A stretch of DNA of 64,000 nt from Paracoccaceae bacterium (GCA_019429405.1 JAHYIZ010000003.1:1-64000); one strand, 5' to 3'; numbered from the stretch's first letter, positions 1 through 8,757 are shown. Translations and numbers: made by a program. Notes: generated from the sequence alone by a model not told the origin.

Positions 1-1220
1 GTTCTGCTGGCCAGCGAAATGGGCGCCGGGCGCGGCCATGTCACCCCGCTTGCCGCCACCGCGCGGGTGCTCGGGCCGGGGTTGCCGGTGGCCGCCGCGC
101 TGCCAAGCCTGCGCTTCGCGGCGATCCTCGAAGGGCAGGGCGCGCATATTCTGCAGGCGCCCGCGCTGCGCTACACTGCCGCCGCCCGCGCCGACCCCGC
201 GCATGAAGGCAATGCAAGCTGGTCCGATTACCTCGCGGCGTGCGGGCTGGCGCGCGAAGACGCGGTGCGGCGTGGTCTGACGTTTTGGCGCCGGATGATC
301 GTCGATGGCGATATCTCGCTGCTGGTGGCCGATTATGCGCCGCTGGCGCTGTGGGCTGCGCGCGGGTTGCAGGCCGAGGGCTGGGAAATCGTCACCGTGG
401 CAACCGGCACCGGCTATGGCTTGCCTCCCGCCGGCCTTGCCCGGTTGCCGCAGCTCTTGCCCGATTTTGGCCGTGTCGTGCACCCCGAAGCGTCGGTTCT
501 GGCCCTGCTCAACCGGGTTGGCGCCGAGGCGGGGCTTGACCCGCTGCCCTCTGTCGCCGCGTTGCACGGCGCCGACCATGTGGTGCCGCGCAGTTTCGCG
601 CTGTTTGACCCCTACGCGGCGCAGCGCCCGGCGGGCAGCGCACTTGCGCCCGAAACCGGGGGCAGGGTGGGTGCGGCGGCGGCGGGGGGCGATGCCGTGT
701 TTCTGTATTTCTCGACGCAGGAACTGGCCGACCCCGAGGTGGTGGCAGCGCTTGCAGCACTGCCATTGCCGCGCTTTGGCTATCTGCCGGGCGCCGCGCC
801 CGAGGTGCTGGCGCGGCTTGCGAGAGCGGGGGTCGAGCTGTCGCCAGTGCCGCTGGCGCCCACCGAAATCGGGCGCCGCGCGCGGTTGGTGCTTTGCGCG
901 GGCCAGCACGGCACGTTGTCGATGGCGGCGCTGGCGGGCATGCCGCAGGTTGCGCTGCCGCAGCAGCTTGAGCAGCTTTTCAACGCCCGTCGTGCCGAGG
1001 CCGCCGGCATTGCGCGCGTGCTCTGGCGGGCAGAGCGCGCGGCGGGCGCGATCATCGAACTGGTCATGGCGGCGTGGTCCGATAGCGCCATGGCCATGGC
1101 CGCCGCGACCTTGGCGCCACCCTGCGCGTTGAGGTTGGCCCAGACCCCGAGGCGGCGCTTGCCGCGCGCCTTGCCCCCGCCGTGCAGGCGGCGCGGGAAA
1201 TTGCTGCGCGTGCCGGGTGA
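1..1220 (+). CDS. Glycosyltransferase (UGT/MurG-like), 5' end outside window, frameshifted near 3' end
   Basis: The reading frame is already open at base 1 (VLLASEMGAGRGHVTP), so the true start lies upstream. The N-terminal glycine-rich acceptor-side loop (GAGRGHVTPL) and the late donor-side stretch GQHGTLSMAALAGMPQVALP resemble nucleotide-sugar glycosyltransferases of the UGT/MurG fold. Sugar and acceptor cannot be told. Around 1090-1105 the frame appears to lose one base: continuing in the original frame gives an Arg/Pro-rich nonsense tail to 1299, whereas the -1 frame gives a natural end (HGRRDLGATLRVEVGPDPEA ... AARAG) stopping at 1218-1220. This is either a recent frameshift or a sequencing error at a short run of C. 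The family call is fairly secure, the function is not. Confidence 0.7.
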
Positions 1221-1334
1221 ACGCCCAAGGCGCGGGACCGCATGGGGCGGGCGGACGGGCCTTGGCCAACAGGCACTCAACCTCTTGACAATTCCTTAAC
1301 GTAAGAATGCAACCAATTGACAAATAAGGAAAGA

Positions 1335-1368
1335 GGCGCGCGTAACACAGTGCTACGCGCGCCGTTTT
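1335..1368. terminator. Bidirectional terminator hairpin between convergent genes
   Basis: A perfect 10-bp inverted repeat (GGCGCGCGTA / TACGCGCGCC) with a 9-nt loop is followed on the plus strand by GTTTT. On the minus strand it is followed by TCTTTCC. It sits between the glycosyltransferase gene and the convergent aminotransferase gene, so it can serve both. Confidence 0.7.
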
Positions 1369-1372
1369 CGCC

Positions 1373-2701
1373 TTAGTCCAGCGCTTCCAAGACCTCGCGC
1401 AGGGTTCCGATCAGCTGGTCGATCTGGCCCTTTTCAATGATCAGTGGCGGGCTCATCGCGATGATGTCTCCGGTGGTGCGGATCAGGATGCCCTTTTCAT
1501 AGGCCTTCAGGAACGCCGTGAAGGCGCGCTTGGTCGGCTCGCCCGCGATCGGCTCCAATTCGACCGCGCCGATCAGCCCCTCGTTGCGGATGTCGATCAC
1601 ATGCCGCGTGCCGCGCAGGCCGTGCAGCGCATCTTGCCAATAGGGCGCGAGGGCTGCGGCGCGATCAAAGAGGCCCTCTTCCTTGTACACCTCCAGCGTG
1701 GCGATGCCGGCGGCGCTGGCGATCGGGTTGCCCGAATAGGTGTAGCCGTGAAACAGCTCGATCATGTGCTCGGGGCCTTGCATGAAGGCGTCGTGCACCT
1801 CGGCCGTGGTCAGCACGGCGCCCATCGGAATGACGCCGTTGGTCAGCCCCTTGGCGGTGGTCATCATGTCGGGCAGCACATTGTAATGCTGCGCGGCAAA
1901 GGCGCTGCCAAGCCGCCCGAAGCCGGTAATGACCTCATCAAAGATCAGCAGGATGCCGTGCTTTTTGGTGATTGCCCGCAGTTTCTCAAGGTAGCCCTTG
2001 GGCGGCAGCAGCACCCCGGTCGACCCCGCCATCGGCTCGACAATCACCGCCGCGATGGTTTCGGCGCCGTGCAGCGCCACGATCCGCTCCAACTCGTCGG
2101 CAAGGTTGGCGCCATGTTCGGGCTGGCCCTTGGAAAAGGCGTTCTGCGCGGGCAGATGCGTGTGCGGCAGATGGTCGACCCCGCCCAGAAGTGTGCCGAA
2201 CACCTTGCGGTTGGTCACGATGCCGCCCACCGAGATGCCGCCGAAGTTGACGCCATGATAGCCCCGCTCACGCCCGATCAGCCGCGTGCGCGCGCCCTCG
2301 CCACGCGCGCGGTGGTAGGCGATGGCCAGCTTCAGCGCGGTTTCGACCGATTCCGAGCCCGAGTTGGTGAAGAACACATGTTCCATCCCCTGCGGGGCGA
2401 TCTCGATGATCCGGTTGGCAAGCTCGAACGCCGCCGGGTGGCCCATCTGGAAGGCGGGGGCGTAATCCATCTCGCCCGCCTGTTTCGCGATCGCCTCGGT
2501 GATTCTCGGGCGGCAATGGCCCGCGTTGCAGCACCACAGGCCCGCCGTGCCATCGAGCACCTGGCGCCCGTCCGAAGTTGTGTAATGCATGTCCTTGGCT
2601 GCCACGAACATGCGCGGCGCCTTCTTGAACTGTCGGTTCGCGGTGAACGGCATCCAGAAAGCGTTGAGGTCATTGGGGTTCGGTTTGCGGTCCAGCGCCA
2701 T
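1373..2701 (-). CDS. aptA: Beta-alanine (omega-amino acid):pyruvate aminotransferase
   Basis: Class III PLP-dependent aminotransferase, 442 aa, the usual length for omega-amino acid:pyruvate transaminases (EC 2.6.1.18). By counting, Asp255 (LLIFDEVITGFGR) would contact the PLP pyridine nitrogen and Lys284 (TTAKGLTNG) would form the Schiff base. The phosphate-cup signature TNSGSESVETALK lies near residue 112. The ATG at 2701 is preceded by AAGGGAGA, and longer upstream frames have no comparable ribosome site. The gene is divergent from a RutR-like regulator with a RutR box between them. That supports conversion of beta-alanine and 3-aminoisobutyrate, the end products of reductive pyrimidine breakdown, to the semialdehydes with pyruvate as amino acceptor. 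Acceptor choice is inferred from family resemblance. Confidence 0.88.
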   Translation of the reverse strand: MALDRKPNPNDLNAFWMPFTANRQFKKAPRMFVAAKDMHYTTSDGRQVLDGTAGLWCCNAGHCRPRITEAIAKQAGEMDYAPAFQMGHPAAFELANRIIEIAPQGMEHVFFTNSGSESVETALKLAIAYHRARGEGARTRLIGRERGYHGVNFGGISVGGIVTNRKVFGTLLGGVDHLPHTHLPAQNAFSKGQPEHGANLADELERIVALHGAETIAAVIVEPMAGSTGVLLPPKGYLEKLRAITKKHGILLIFDEVITGFGRLGSAFAAQHYNVLPDMMTTAKGLTNGVIPMGAVLTTAEVHDAFMQGPEHMIELFHGYTYSGNPIASAAGIATLEVYKEEGLFDRAAALAPYWQDALHGLRGTRHVIDIRNEGLIGAVELEPIAGEPTKRAFTAFLKAYEKGILIRTTGDIIAMSPPLIIEKGQIDQLIGTLREVLEALD

Positions 2702-2775
2702 GCGGTTCTCCCTTGGGATTCGCCTCGCGGCGTGCGCGCGGTGGCGGCGTCGGGGGCATAATTGTTTTTTGATGT

Positions 2776-2791
2776 TTGACCATCTGGTCAG
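2776..2791. promoter_or_regulatory. RutR operator between aptA and rutR
   Basis: TTGACCATCTGGTCAG is one mismatch (last base) from the E. coli RutR consensus palindrome TTGACCA-N2-TGGTCAA. It lies 75 bp upstream of the aptA start and 68 bp upstream of the rutR start, where bound regulator could control both genes. In E. coli, uracil or thymine releases RutR from such sites. Confidence 0.82.
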
Positions 2792-2858
2792 TTGCAGGCT
2801 AGCAGAGCGCATGGGCCAGTCAAGCCAACGTGCAAGGCCCGATGAAAGGAGACCCGAA

Positions 2859-3476
2859 GTGCCCGACACCAAATCGCGCACCCGCATCCAGCGCCAGAAC
2901 CGCGAAGCCATTCTCGAGGCGGCGCTTGAGGTCTTTTCGGCGCAGGGTTTTCGGGGTGCGACGCTTGACCAGATCGCCGCCGCCGCGGGCCTTTCCAAAC
3001 CCAACGTGCTTTATTACTTCGCCTCGAAAGAGGCGATTCACCATGCGCTGCTCAGCGGGCTTCTGGATAACTGGCTGGCACCGTTGCGCGCGCTGGACCC
3101 GGCGGGCGAGCCGCTGGCCGAAATTCTTGGCTACGTGCGCCGCAAGGTTGAAATCAGCCGCGATTTTCCGCGCGAAAGCCGCCTTTTTGCCAATGAGATC
3201 CTGCAGGGCGCACCGCGCATGATGGCGGCGATCGAAGGCGAGTTGAAGGCGCTGGTCGATGAAAAAGCGGCGGTAATCCGCAACTGGTCGGCCCAGGGGC
3301 GGATCGCGGCGGTGGACCCTTACCATCTGATCTTTTCGATCTGGGCGCTAACGCAGCACTACGCCGATTTTGACGTGCAGGTGCGCGCCGTGCTTGGCCC
3401 CGGCCACGACCCCTTTGCCGAGGCGGGCAGCTTTATCGAAACGCTGTTCACCAAACTGCTGGCGCCCGCCGCCTAG
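2859..3476 (+). CDS. rutR: RutR-like TetR-family pyrimidine-responsive repressor
   Basis: 205-aa TetR-family regulator. The N-terminal helix-turn-helix (AILEAALEVFSAQGFRGATL ... SKPNVLYYFASKEAIH, residues about 16-60) and the ligand domain (LFANEILQGAPRMM, HLIFSIWALTQHYADF) closely resemble E. coli RutR (NLLYYFPSKEAL, LIFMIWASTQHYADF). The GTG start at 2859 is chosen because AAAGGAGA lies 6-7 nt upstream; upstream ATG codons have no ribosome site. A RutR-type operator lies just upstream, implying autoregulation, and a second lies at 21323 before the pyrimidine operon. Expected ligands are uracil or thymine, known for the E. coli protein and inferred here. Confidence 0.87.
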   Translation: MPDTKSRTRIQRQNREAILEAALEVFSAQGFRGATLDQIAAAAGLSKPNVLYYFASKEAIHHALLSGLLDNWLAPLRALDPAGEPLAEILGYVRRKVEISRDFPRESRLFANEILQGAPRMMAAIEGELKALVDEKAAVIRNWSAQGRIAAVDPYHLIFSIWALTQHYADFDVQVRAVLGPGHDPFAEAGSFIETLFTKLLAPAA

Positions 3477-3498
3477 CCCGAGGGCCGGGCAAGGCAGC

Positions 3499-3951
3499 CT
3501 AGAGCGGGTCGATTTCGGCGGCGATCACCTCGGCGATTTTCGCCACCGGGTGATTGGTCAGGGTCTTGGCCACCTCGGCCACGACGGTGGCCCCTAGCTC
3601 GGCGCTCATCGCGGCGCGCAGCGCGCCCAGCACCTGCGGTGGGGCGGCCAGCACCAGCCGTGTGAAGCGCCCGGCTTTGGCGGCCTTGGCGAGCGATGCG
3701 ACCAATTCAACCGCGAACCGTTCGCCCGCGATGCGCGCATAATCGGGCTGTTCCAGCGCCGAAACGCGGATGCCGGGGCCGGATTCATAGACCCTGCCGG
3801 GCGGGTAGGTATCGGCGCCGGGAATTTCCAGATCGGCCTCATCACGCCGGATCAGCCGCAATTGCGGCGCCCTGAGATCGCCGATGTTTTCCAGAACAAG
3901 CGCCTTTTCGCCGTCAGCGACAACCACCCACGCACCTTTTGCAAGCAACAT
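3499..3951 (-). CDS. Host-attachment family protein (BaeRF-like)
   Basis: 150-aa protein whose start (MLLAKGAWVVVADGEKALVL) and body (ESGPGIRVSALEQPDY; FAVELVASLAKAAKAGRFTR; LVLAAPPQVLGALR) match the 'host attachment protein' family (Pfam Host_attach). That family is related to archaeal release factor-like folds. The name comes from a plant-associated protein and its biochemical role is unknown. The ATG at 3951 is preceded by AAGGAGGC. It is convergent with rutR (22 bp apart) and lies downstream of sodB, separated by a strong terminator, so it is probably monocistronic. Confidence 0.7.
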   Translation of the reverse strand: MLLAKGAWVVVADGEKALVLENIGDLRAPQLRLIRRDEADLEIPGADTYPPGRVYESGPGIRVSALEQPDYARIAGERFAVELVASLAKAAKAGRFTRLVLAAPPQVLGALRAAMSAELGATVVAEVAKTLTNHPVAKIAEVIAAEIDPL

Positions 3952-4018
3952 GACAGCCTCCTTGCTGGTTGTTCCGGGCTCTGCGCCCTGCACTTGATAT
4001 GGGGATCGCTGCGGCATG

Positions 4019-4051
4019 AAAAAACCCCGTCGGGCAAGCCCGGCGGGGTTT
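4019..4051 (-). terminator. Rho-independent terminator of sodB
   Basis: On the minus strand a 14-bp stem (AAACCCCGYCGGGC / GCCCGRCGGGGTTT, one G-T pair) with a 3-nt loop is followed by a run of six T. It begins about 20 bp after the sodB stop codon. This is the clearest intrinsic terminator in the window. Confidence 0.88.
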
Positions 4052-4070
4052 CGCGCAACGGCGAGGCGGA

Positions 4071-4673
4071 TCAGAGGCGCGCGGCGACCGCTTCCCAGTT
4101 CACCAGACGGTCGAGGAAGTTGGCGAGGTAGGCCGGGCGCTTGTTGCGGTAGTCGATGTAATAGCTGTGTTCCCAGACATCGCAGCCCAACAGCGCTTTT
4201 TGCCCGAAGCAGAGCGGGTTGACGCCGTTTTCGGTCTTGGTGACCTTGAGCGCGCCGTCCTTGTCACGCACGAGCCAGGCCCAGCCCGAGCCGAACTGGC
4301 CCGCGCCCGCAGCGGCAAAATCTTCCTTGAACTTGGCCACCGAGCCGAAGGCCTCGGTCAGCGCGCGTTCGAGCGCACCGGGCAGTTTCTTGTTTTCGCC
4401 CGGCCCCATCACCTCCCAGAAGAGAGCGTGGTTCCAGTGCTGGCTGGCATTGTTGAAAATGCCAGATTGCGCCACAGCACCCGCCGCATAGGTGCCGGCG
4501 ACGATGTCCTCAAGGCTCTTGCCCTCCCACGGCGTGCCCGCAATCAGCTTGTTGCCGTTGTCGACATAGGCCTTGTGGTGCAGGTCATGGTGGTATTCGA
4601 GCGTCTCACGGCTCATCCCGAGCGGGGCGAGGGCATCGTGGGCGTAAGGCAGGTCGGGCAGGGTGAAGGCCAT
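4071..4673 (-). CDS. sodB: Superoxide dismutase, Fe type
   Basis: 200-aa Fe/Mn superoxide dismutase that disproportionates superoxide in the cytoplasm. Metal ligands are visible in order: His in LEYHHDLHHKAY (about residue 27), His in NNASQHWNHALFW, and the Asp and His of GCDVWEHSYYIDY. The Gln in NNASQHWNH is the residue that marks Fe-type enzymes (Mn types have Gly there). The later position that is Gln in Mn types is Gly (TENGVNPL), so Fe is favoured. The ATG at 4673 is preceded by AAAGGATG. A strong terminator follows the gene and an intergenic repeat lies upstream, so it is probably a single-gene unit. Confidence 0.92.
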   Translation of the reverse strand: MAFTLPDLPYAHDALAPLGMSRETLEYHHDLHHKAYVDNGNKLIAGTPWEGKSLEDIVAGTYAAGAVAQSGIFNNASQHWNHALFWEVMGPGENKKLPGALERALTEAFGSVAKFKEDFAAAGAGQFGSGWAWLVRDKDGALKVTKTENGVNPLCFGQKALLGCDVWEHSYYIDYRNKRPAYLANFLDRLVNWEAVAARL

Positions 4674-4756
4674 AGGGGTCATCCTTTCATGGGAATGCTT
4701 GCTGCCCATAGAAGGGGGTGCGGGGGGCAAAGGTCAAGCCTTGTGGCGCGGCAAGG

Positions 4757-4807
4757 CGGGGGGTTTTCCACCCCCCGCACCCCCCGGAGGATATTTGGCC
4801 AAGGCAA
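4757..4807. repeat. Dispersed intergenic repeat, copy 1
   Basis: A run of C and G blocks (CCCCCCGCACCCCCCGGAGG) is followed by ATATTTGGCCAAGGCAAG. Related copies lie at about 9465, 13812, 26212 and 58397, always at gene ends. It sits between soxG and sodB and may also contribute to transcript ends. Confidence 0.6.
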
Positions 4808-4809
4808 GA

Positions 4810-5370
4810 TCAGGCGGGGGCAAGCTCGCTGCCGGGTCGGGCAGAGGTTGCGAGCAGGTCGAACATGTAGCGGGCGACCGAGCGAAAGCAGATCAGGCTG
4901 ATTTCATCGGGGGCCGAGCGCCAGAGCGCGGCGGCAACCTGCGCGGCGCGGGTGCGGCGGATCTCGGCTGCGGGCAGCGCGGCGAAATCGACCGGGCAGA
5001 GCTTGGCCAGCACCTGATCGGCCTTGGCGCCGGTGATGCGGAAAAGCGCGCGCGCATCCGAGACATTGGCGACGAGCGCGTGTTCGCCTGCGAGCGCGGT
5101 CTCCAGTTTGGCGCAGATGGCAGCGGCCTCGGGGTAGGGGAGGAGGAGTAAAAGCTCATCAGGCGCCATCCAGGCCGCAAGGTTGGCGCCATGCGCGCTG
5201 ATCGCGCGCTGGCCGGGCAGGGCGCAGCCGGTGGCGGCCTTGAGCGCGCGGGCCATTGCGGGCGCGGCCAGATCGCCGCGCAGGGTGATCATGCCGTGCA
5301 GGCCCGCCTCGGTGACGCGGGCGAAACCTTCGGCGCTGCTGCCGCCAAGGGCGCTGGTCGGTTCAGACAT
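4810..5370 (-). CDS. soxG: Sarcosine oxidase gamma subunit
   Basis: 186-aa SoxG, the small subunit of heterotetrameric sarcosine oxidase, with a folate-binding GcvT-like fold (GHALVANVSDARALFRITGAK compressed form; PVDFAALPAAEIRRTRAAQV; RSAPDEISLICFRSVARYMF). The gene order soxD-soxA-soxG is standard. The ATG at 5370 lies within the last codons of soxA, an 8-bp overlap, indicating translational coupling. The subunit helps channel formaldehyde from sarcosine to tetrahydrofolate. It is the last gene of the run and a repeat lies just past its stop. Confidence 0.9.
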   Translation of the reverse strand: MSEPTSALGGSSAEGFARVTEAGLHGMITLRGDLAAPAMARALKAATGCALPGQRAISAHGANLAAWMAPDELLLLLPYPEAAAICAKLETALAGEHALVANVSDARALFRITGAKADQVLAKLCPVDFAALPAAEIRRTRAAQVAAALWRSAPDEISLICFRSVARYMFDLLATSARPGSELAPA

Positions 5371-8341
5371 TCTGCTTTTCCCCGTCCTTGTCGTAAAACA
5401 CCTGATCGCGGATGCGCGCGCGGATGGTCTTGTCCCCCGCCACGAAGTCGATCTCTTCGCCCATGCGTTCCGGGCCGCGCGCAACGAGGCCCATGGCGAT
5501 GCCGCGCCCGAGCGTGGGCGAGAAGTAGGTCGAGGTGACGCGGCCTTGGGTCAGGCGCTGACCGTTTGCGTTGACCCCCGGCGCCGGCGCCAGCACGCCA
5601 TCGGGCAGCACCGAGCCGTCAAGCGTTTCAAGGCCCACAAGTTTCCAGCGGTCGGGGTTGGTCATGTGGGCGCGCTCTTGCGCGCGTTTGCCAAGGTAAT
5701 CGGGCTTTTTCTTCGAGATCGCCCAGCCAAGGCCGAGGTCTTGCGGAATCACCGTGCCGTCGGTTTCATCGCCGATCATGATGAAGCCCTTTTCGGCGCG
5801 CAGCACATGCAGCGCTTCGGTGCCGTAGGGCATGGCGCCGAGATCGGCCCCCGCTGCAAGGCAGGCATTCCAGAAGGCGAGGCCGTGGCTCGCGGGCACC
5901 GCCACCTCGTAGCTGAGCTCGCCCGAGAACGAGATGCGGAAGACGCGGGCGGGGATGCCCGCCAGCGTGCCCTCGGCGAAGGCCATGAAGGGCAGCGCCT
6001 CGCGCGAGACATCCAAGCCGCCAAGCCGTTGCAGCAGTTCGCGCGCGTTGGGGCCGACAATCGCGATTTGCGCGAATTGTTCGGTCAGGTTGGCGGTGTA
6101 GACCTGCCAATCCCACCATTCGCATTGCAGCCAGTCTTCCATATGGGCGTGGATGCGGTCGGCGCCGCCGGTGGTGGTGTGGCAAAGCCAGGTGTCGTCG
6201 GCCAGCCGCACCACAACGCCGTCATCCATCAGAAAGCCGTTTTCAGAGCACATCAGCCCATAGCGGCATTTGCCGACGGGCAGCGTGGACATGACCCCGG
6301 TATAGAGCATGTCAAGAAAACGCCCGGCATCGGGGCCTTTGACCACGATCTTGCCCAAAGTCGAGGCATCGAGCAGGCCGAGGTGCTGGCGGGTGTTGGT
6401 GACCTCGCGCATGACCGCCTGCGTTTGGGTTTCGCCCGCGCGCGGGTAGCAATAGGGGCGCCGCCAGAGGCCCACGGGTTCCCAATGCGCGCCGTTGGCC
6501 TCGTGCCAGCCGTGCATCGGGGTGCGGCGCAGGGGCTGGAAGATCTCGCCGCGCGCCTCGCCCGCAATGGCGCCAAAGCTGATCGGCGCGTAGGGCGGGC
6601 GGAAGGTGGTGGTGCCGGTGGCCGGGATCGGCTGGCCAAGCGCGTCGGAAAGGATCGCGAGGCCGTTGATATTGCTCATCTTGCCCTGGTCCGAGGCCAT
6701 GCCGAGCGTGGTGTAGCGTTTGGTGTGCTCGACCGAGACATAGCCCTCGCGCGCGGCCAGCTGCACGTCGGAAACCTTCACGTCGTTCTGAAAGTCGAGC
6801 CACATCTTGGCGCGCAGCGCAGGCGGCGCGCCTTGCGGCATCATCCAGACCGGCTGCATCGGCGCCTCGGGCGGCGCGCTGGCCTGCGGCGCGGGGCCGG
6901 TGCCGCCGCCTGCGGCATGGGCACCTTCAAGGCAGTCGTGTGCCTGCAAGGCGCCCGAGGCAGCACCTGCGCAAGCCACAAAGGGCTGGCCGTCAGCCCC
7001 GGTGGGGGCGCGGGCGGGGTCGGGGGTGAACATGCCATTTGCCGCATCCCACGCAAGTTTGCCGCCGGGTTGCGAGAAAAGGTGCACCACGGGTGAAAAG
7101 CCGCCCGACATTGCCACGCAATCACAGGCGATGGTTTCGAGCTCCGCACCCTCGCCTGCCTGCGCGCAGACCTGCACCGCGCGCACCCGCTTGCCGCCCT
7201 TGACCTTGGCGATACCGCGCCCTTCGAGCACGCGAATGCCACGGGCGCGGGCCATGTTCGGCAATTCGCCCGAGGCGGTGGCGCGCGCATCAAGGATGGC
7301 GGGCACCACAAGCCCCGCATCAAGCAGCGCCAGCGCGGTGCGGTAGGCGTCATCGTTGTTGGTCACGATCACCGTGCGGTCGCCGGGGCTGACCGCGAAG
7401 TTCACCACATAGTCGCGCGCGGCGCTGGCGAGCATGACGCCGGGAATGTCGTTGCCGGCAAAGGCCAGCGGGCGCTCGATGGCGCCGGTGGCGGCGATGA
7501 TGCGCCGCGCGCGGATGCGCCAGAGTCTGTGGCGCGGCAGATCGGCGCCGGGCAGATGGTCGGCTACCGATTCCTGCGCGATCACGAACCCGTGGTCGTA
7601 AACGCCCGCCACCATGGTGCGGCGGCGTAACGTAACGTTGGGCATGGCGCGGAGCGTCGCGAGGGCTTCGGCGACCCAGGCATCGGCAGGCTTGCCGTCA
7701 ATCGCAACTCCATCGACCGGGGCGCGCCCCCCCCAATGCGCGGTTTGTTCGAGCACCAGCACCCGCTGCCCGCCCTGCGCTGCAGCAAGCGCTGCCGTCA
7801 GCCCCGCAATACCGCCCCCGGCGATGAGAACATCGGTGAAATCATAGGCTTGCTCATAGCGGTCGGCATCGGGTTCGGCCGGGGCCTTGCCGATGCCAGC
7901 CGACAGGCGCACGACCGGTTCATAGAGGTGTTTCCACGCGAAACGCGGGAACATGAAGGTCTTGTAGTAAAAGCCAGCGGGCAGGAAACGCGCGAAAAGG
8001 GTGTTGAGCGCGCCGACATCGAGGGTGAGGCTTGGCCATGCGTTCTGGCTGACCATGGCGGCATCGGCGAAAAGCTCGGTCGTGGTGGCGCGCTGATCAG
8101 GCTCGTGGCGGGGGCCTTGCCCGAGGCCCACCAGCGCGTTCGGCTCTTCAACCCCGGCGGCAAGGATGCCGCGCGGGCGGTGGTATTTGAAGCTGCGGGC
8201 GATCATCATCTGGTCATTGGCGAGCAGGGCGGCGGCGAGCGTATCGCCCGCGTAGCCGCGCAGGGCGCGACCGTCGAAGGTGAAGCCGAGGGGTTTGGTG
8301 CGGTCGATCAGGCGGCCGCCGGTGGCGAGACGGGTGCTCAT
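5363..8341 (-). CDS. soxA: Sarcosine oxidase alpha subunit
   Basis: 992-aa SoxA, the usual full length. The N-terminus carries the ferredoxin-like region (FDGRALRGYAGDTLAAALLA), then an NAD/FAD-binding module starting near residue 170 (LIAGGGIAGLTAALAAAQGG). The C-terminal third is a GcvT-like tetrahydrofolate-binding domain (LGLLDASTLGKIVVKGPDAG; MPYGTEALHVLRAEKGFIMI). The heterotetramer oxidises sarcosine to glycine, with peroxide and 5,10-methylene-THF as co-products. The gene abuts soxD directly (8341/8342) and overlaps soxG. The operon links glycine-betaine and creatine breakdown with one-carbon metabolism. Confidence 0.94.
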   Translation of the reverse strand: MSTRLATGGRLIDRTKPLGFTFDGRALRGYAGDTLAAALLANDQMMIARSFKYHRPRGILAAGVEEPNALVGLGQGPRHEPDQRATTTELFADAAMVSQNAWPSLTLDVGALNTLFARFLPAGFYYKTFMFPRFAWKHLYEPVVRLSAGIGKAPAEPDADRYEQAYDFTDVLIAGGGIAGLTAALAAAQGGQRVLVLEQTAHWGGRAPVDGVAIDGKPADAWVAEALATLRAMPNVTLRRRTMVAGVYDHGFVIAQESVADHLPGADLPRHRLWRIRARRIIAATGAIERPLAFAGNDIPGVMLASAARDYVVNFAVSPGDRTVIVTNNDDAYRTALALLDAGLVVPAILDARATASGELPNMARARGIRVLEGRGIAKVKGGKRVRAVQVCAQAGEGAELETIACDCVAMSGGFSPVVHLFSQPGGKLAWDAANGMFTPDPARAPTGADGQPFVACAGAASGALQAHDCLEGAHAAGGGTGPAPQASAPPEAPMQPVWMMPQGAPPALRAKMWLDFQNDVKVSDVQLAAREGYVSVEHTKRYTTLGMASDQGKMSNINGLAILSDALGQPIPATGTTTFRPPYAPISFGAIAGEARGEIFQPLRRTPMHGWHEANGAHWEPVGLWRRPYCYPRAGETQTQAVMREVTNTRQHLGLLDASTLGKIVVKGPDAGRFLDMLYTGVMSTLPVGKCRYGLMCSENGFLMDDGVVVRLADDTWLCHTTTGGADRIHAHMEDWLQCEWWDWQVYTANLTEQFAQIAIVGPNARELLQRLGGLDVSREALPFMAFAEGTLAGIPARVFRISFSGELSYEVAVPASHGLAFWNACLAAGADLGAMPYGTEALHVLRAEKGFIMIGDETDGTVIPQDLGLGWAISKKKPDYLGKRAQERAHMTNPDRWKLVGLETLDGSVLPDGVLAPAPGVNANGQRLTQGRVTSTYFSPTLGRGIAMGLVARGPERMGEEIDFVAGDKTIRARIRDQVFYDKDGEKQNV

Positions 8342-8662
8342 CTAGAAACCCTTCCAGTCGGGGCGTTTTGCCTTGATGGCGGCGATGATCTCGGGCGGCG
8401 GTTCGGTGACCTGGGCGGGGTAGGTGCCGAAGACCTCAAGCGTAGCGGTGCAGCGCGCGGCGAGGAACCACTTGCCGCAGCCATAGGCGTGGCGCCAGCG
8501 TTCGAAATGCACGCCTTTGGGGTTCTTGCGGGCGAAGAGGTAGCCCTCGAATTCATCGTCAGACGAGCCGGGGCCGAAGCGCTTGAGGTGCGCCTGCCCG
8601 CCGGGGGCAAGCTCGGTTTCGTCGGCGGCGATGCCGCAATAGGGGCAGGTGAGGGTCAGCAT
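8342..8662 (-). CDS. soxD: Sarcosine oxidase delta subunit
   Basis: 106-aa SoxD, the zinc-binding small subunit. The N-terminal CPYCG (residues 6-10) gives two cysteine ligands, and the body shows the family pattern RKNPKGVHFERWRHAYGCG followed by WFLAARCT. The start at 8662 (MLTLTCPYCG) agrees with the family length. It is normally directly downstream of soxB, but here about 865 bp of other sequence separates the two. Confidence 0.92.
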   Translation of the reverse strand: MLTLTCPYCGIAADETELAPGGQAHLKRFGPGSSDDEFEGYLFARKNPKGVHFERWRHAYGCGKWFLAARCTATLEVFGTYPAQVTEPPPEIIAAIKAKRPDWKGF

Positions 8663-8757
8663 GAGGGGGCTCCTGTCGTAGTGACGACGAGGCAGGCACG
8701 GGTAGCGCCCGGCCCGAAGGGGTGTGTGCATTTGAGTGTGCGCCGCGCCGCGCGACG

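Noticed and set aside
1284-1330. Two TTGACA hexamers near the end of the glycosyltransferase gene that could be -35 boxes.
   Set aside because: No properly spaced -10 followed by a gene on the plus strand; the next feature is a terminator and a convergent gene.
1601-2761. Long open frame on the plus strand (386 codons) opposite the aminotransferase gene.
   Set aside because: It is the antisense shadow of a well-conserved aminotransferase, with His/Arg/Gly-rich low-complexity translation and no ribosome site.
5183-7096. 637-codon open frame opposite soxA.
   Set aside because: Antisense shadow of the high-GC soxA gene; its translation has no recognisable motif.
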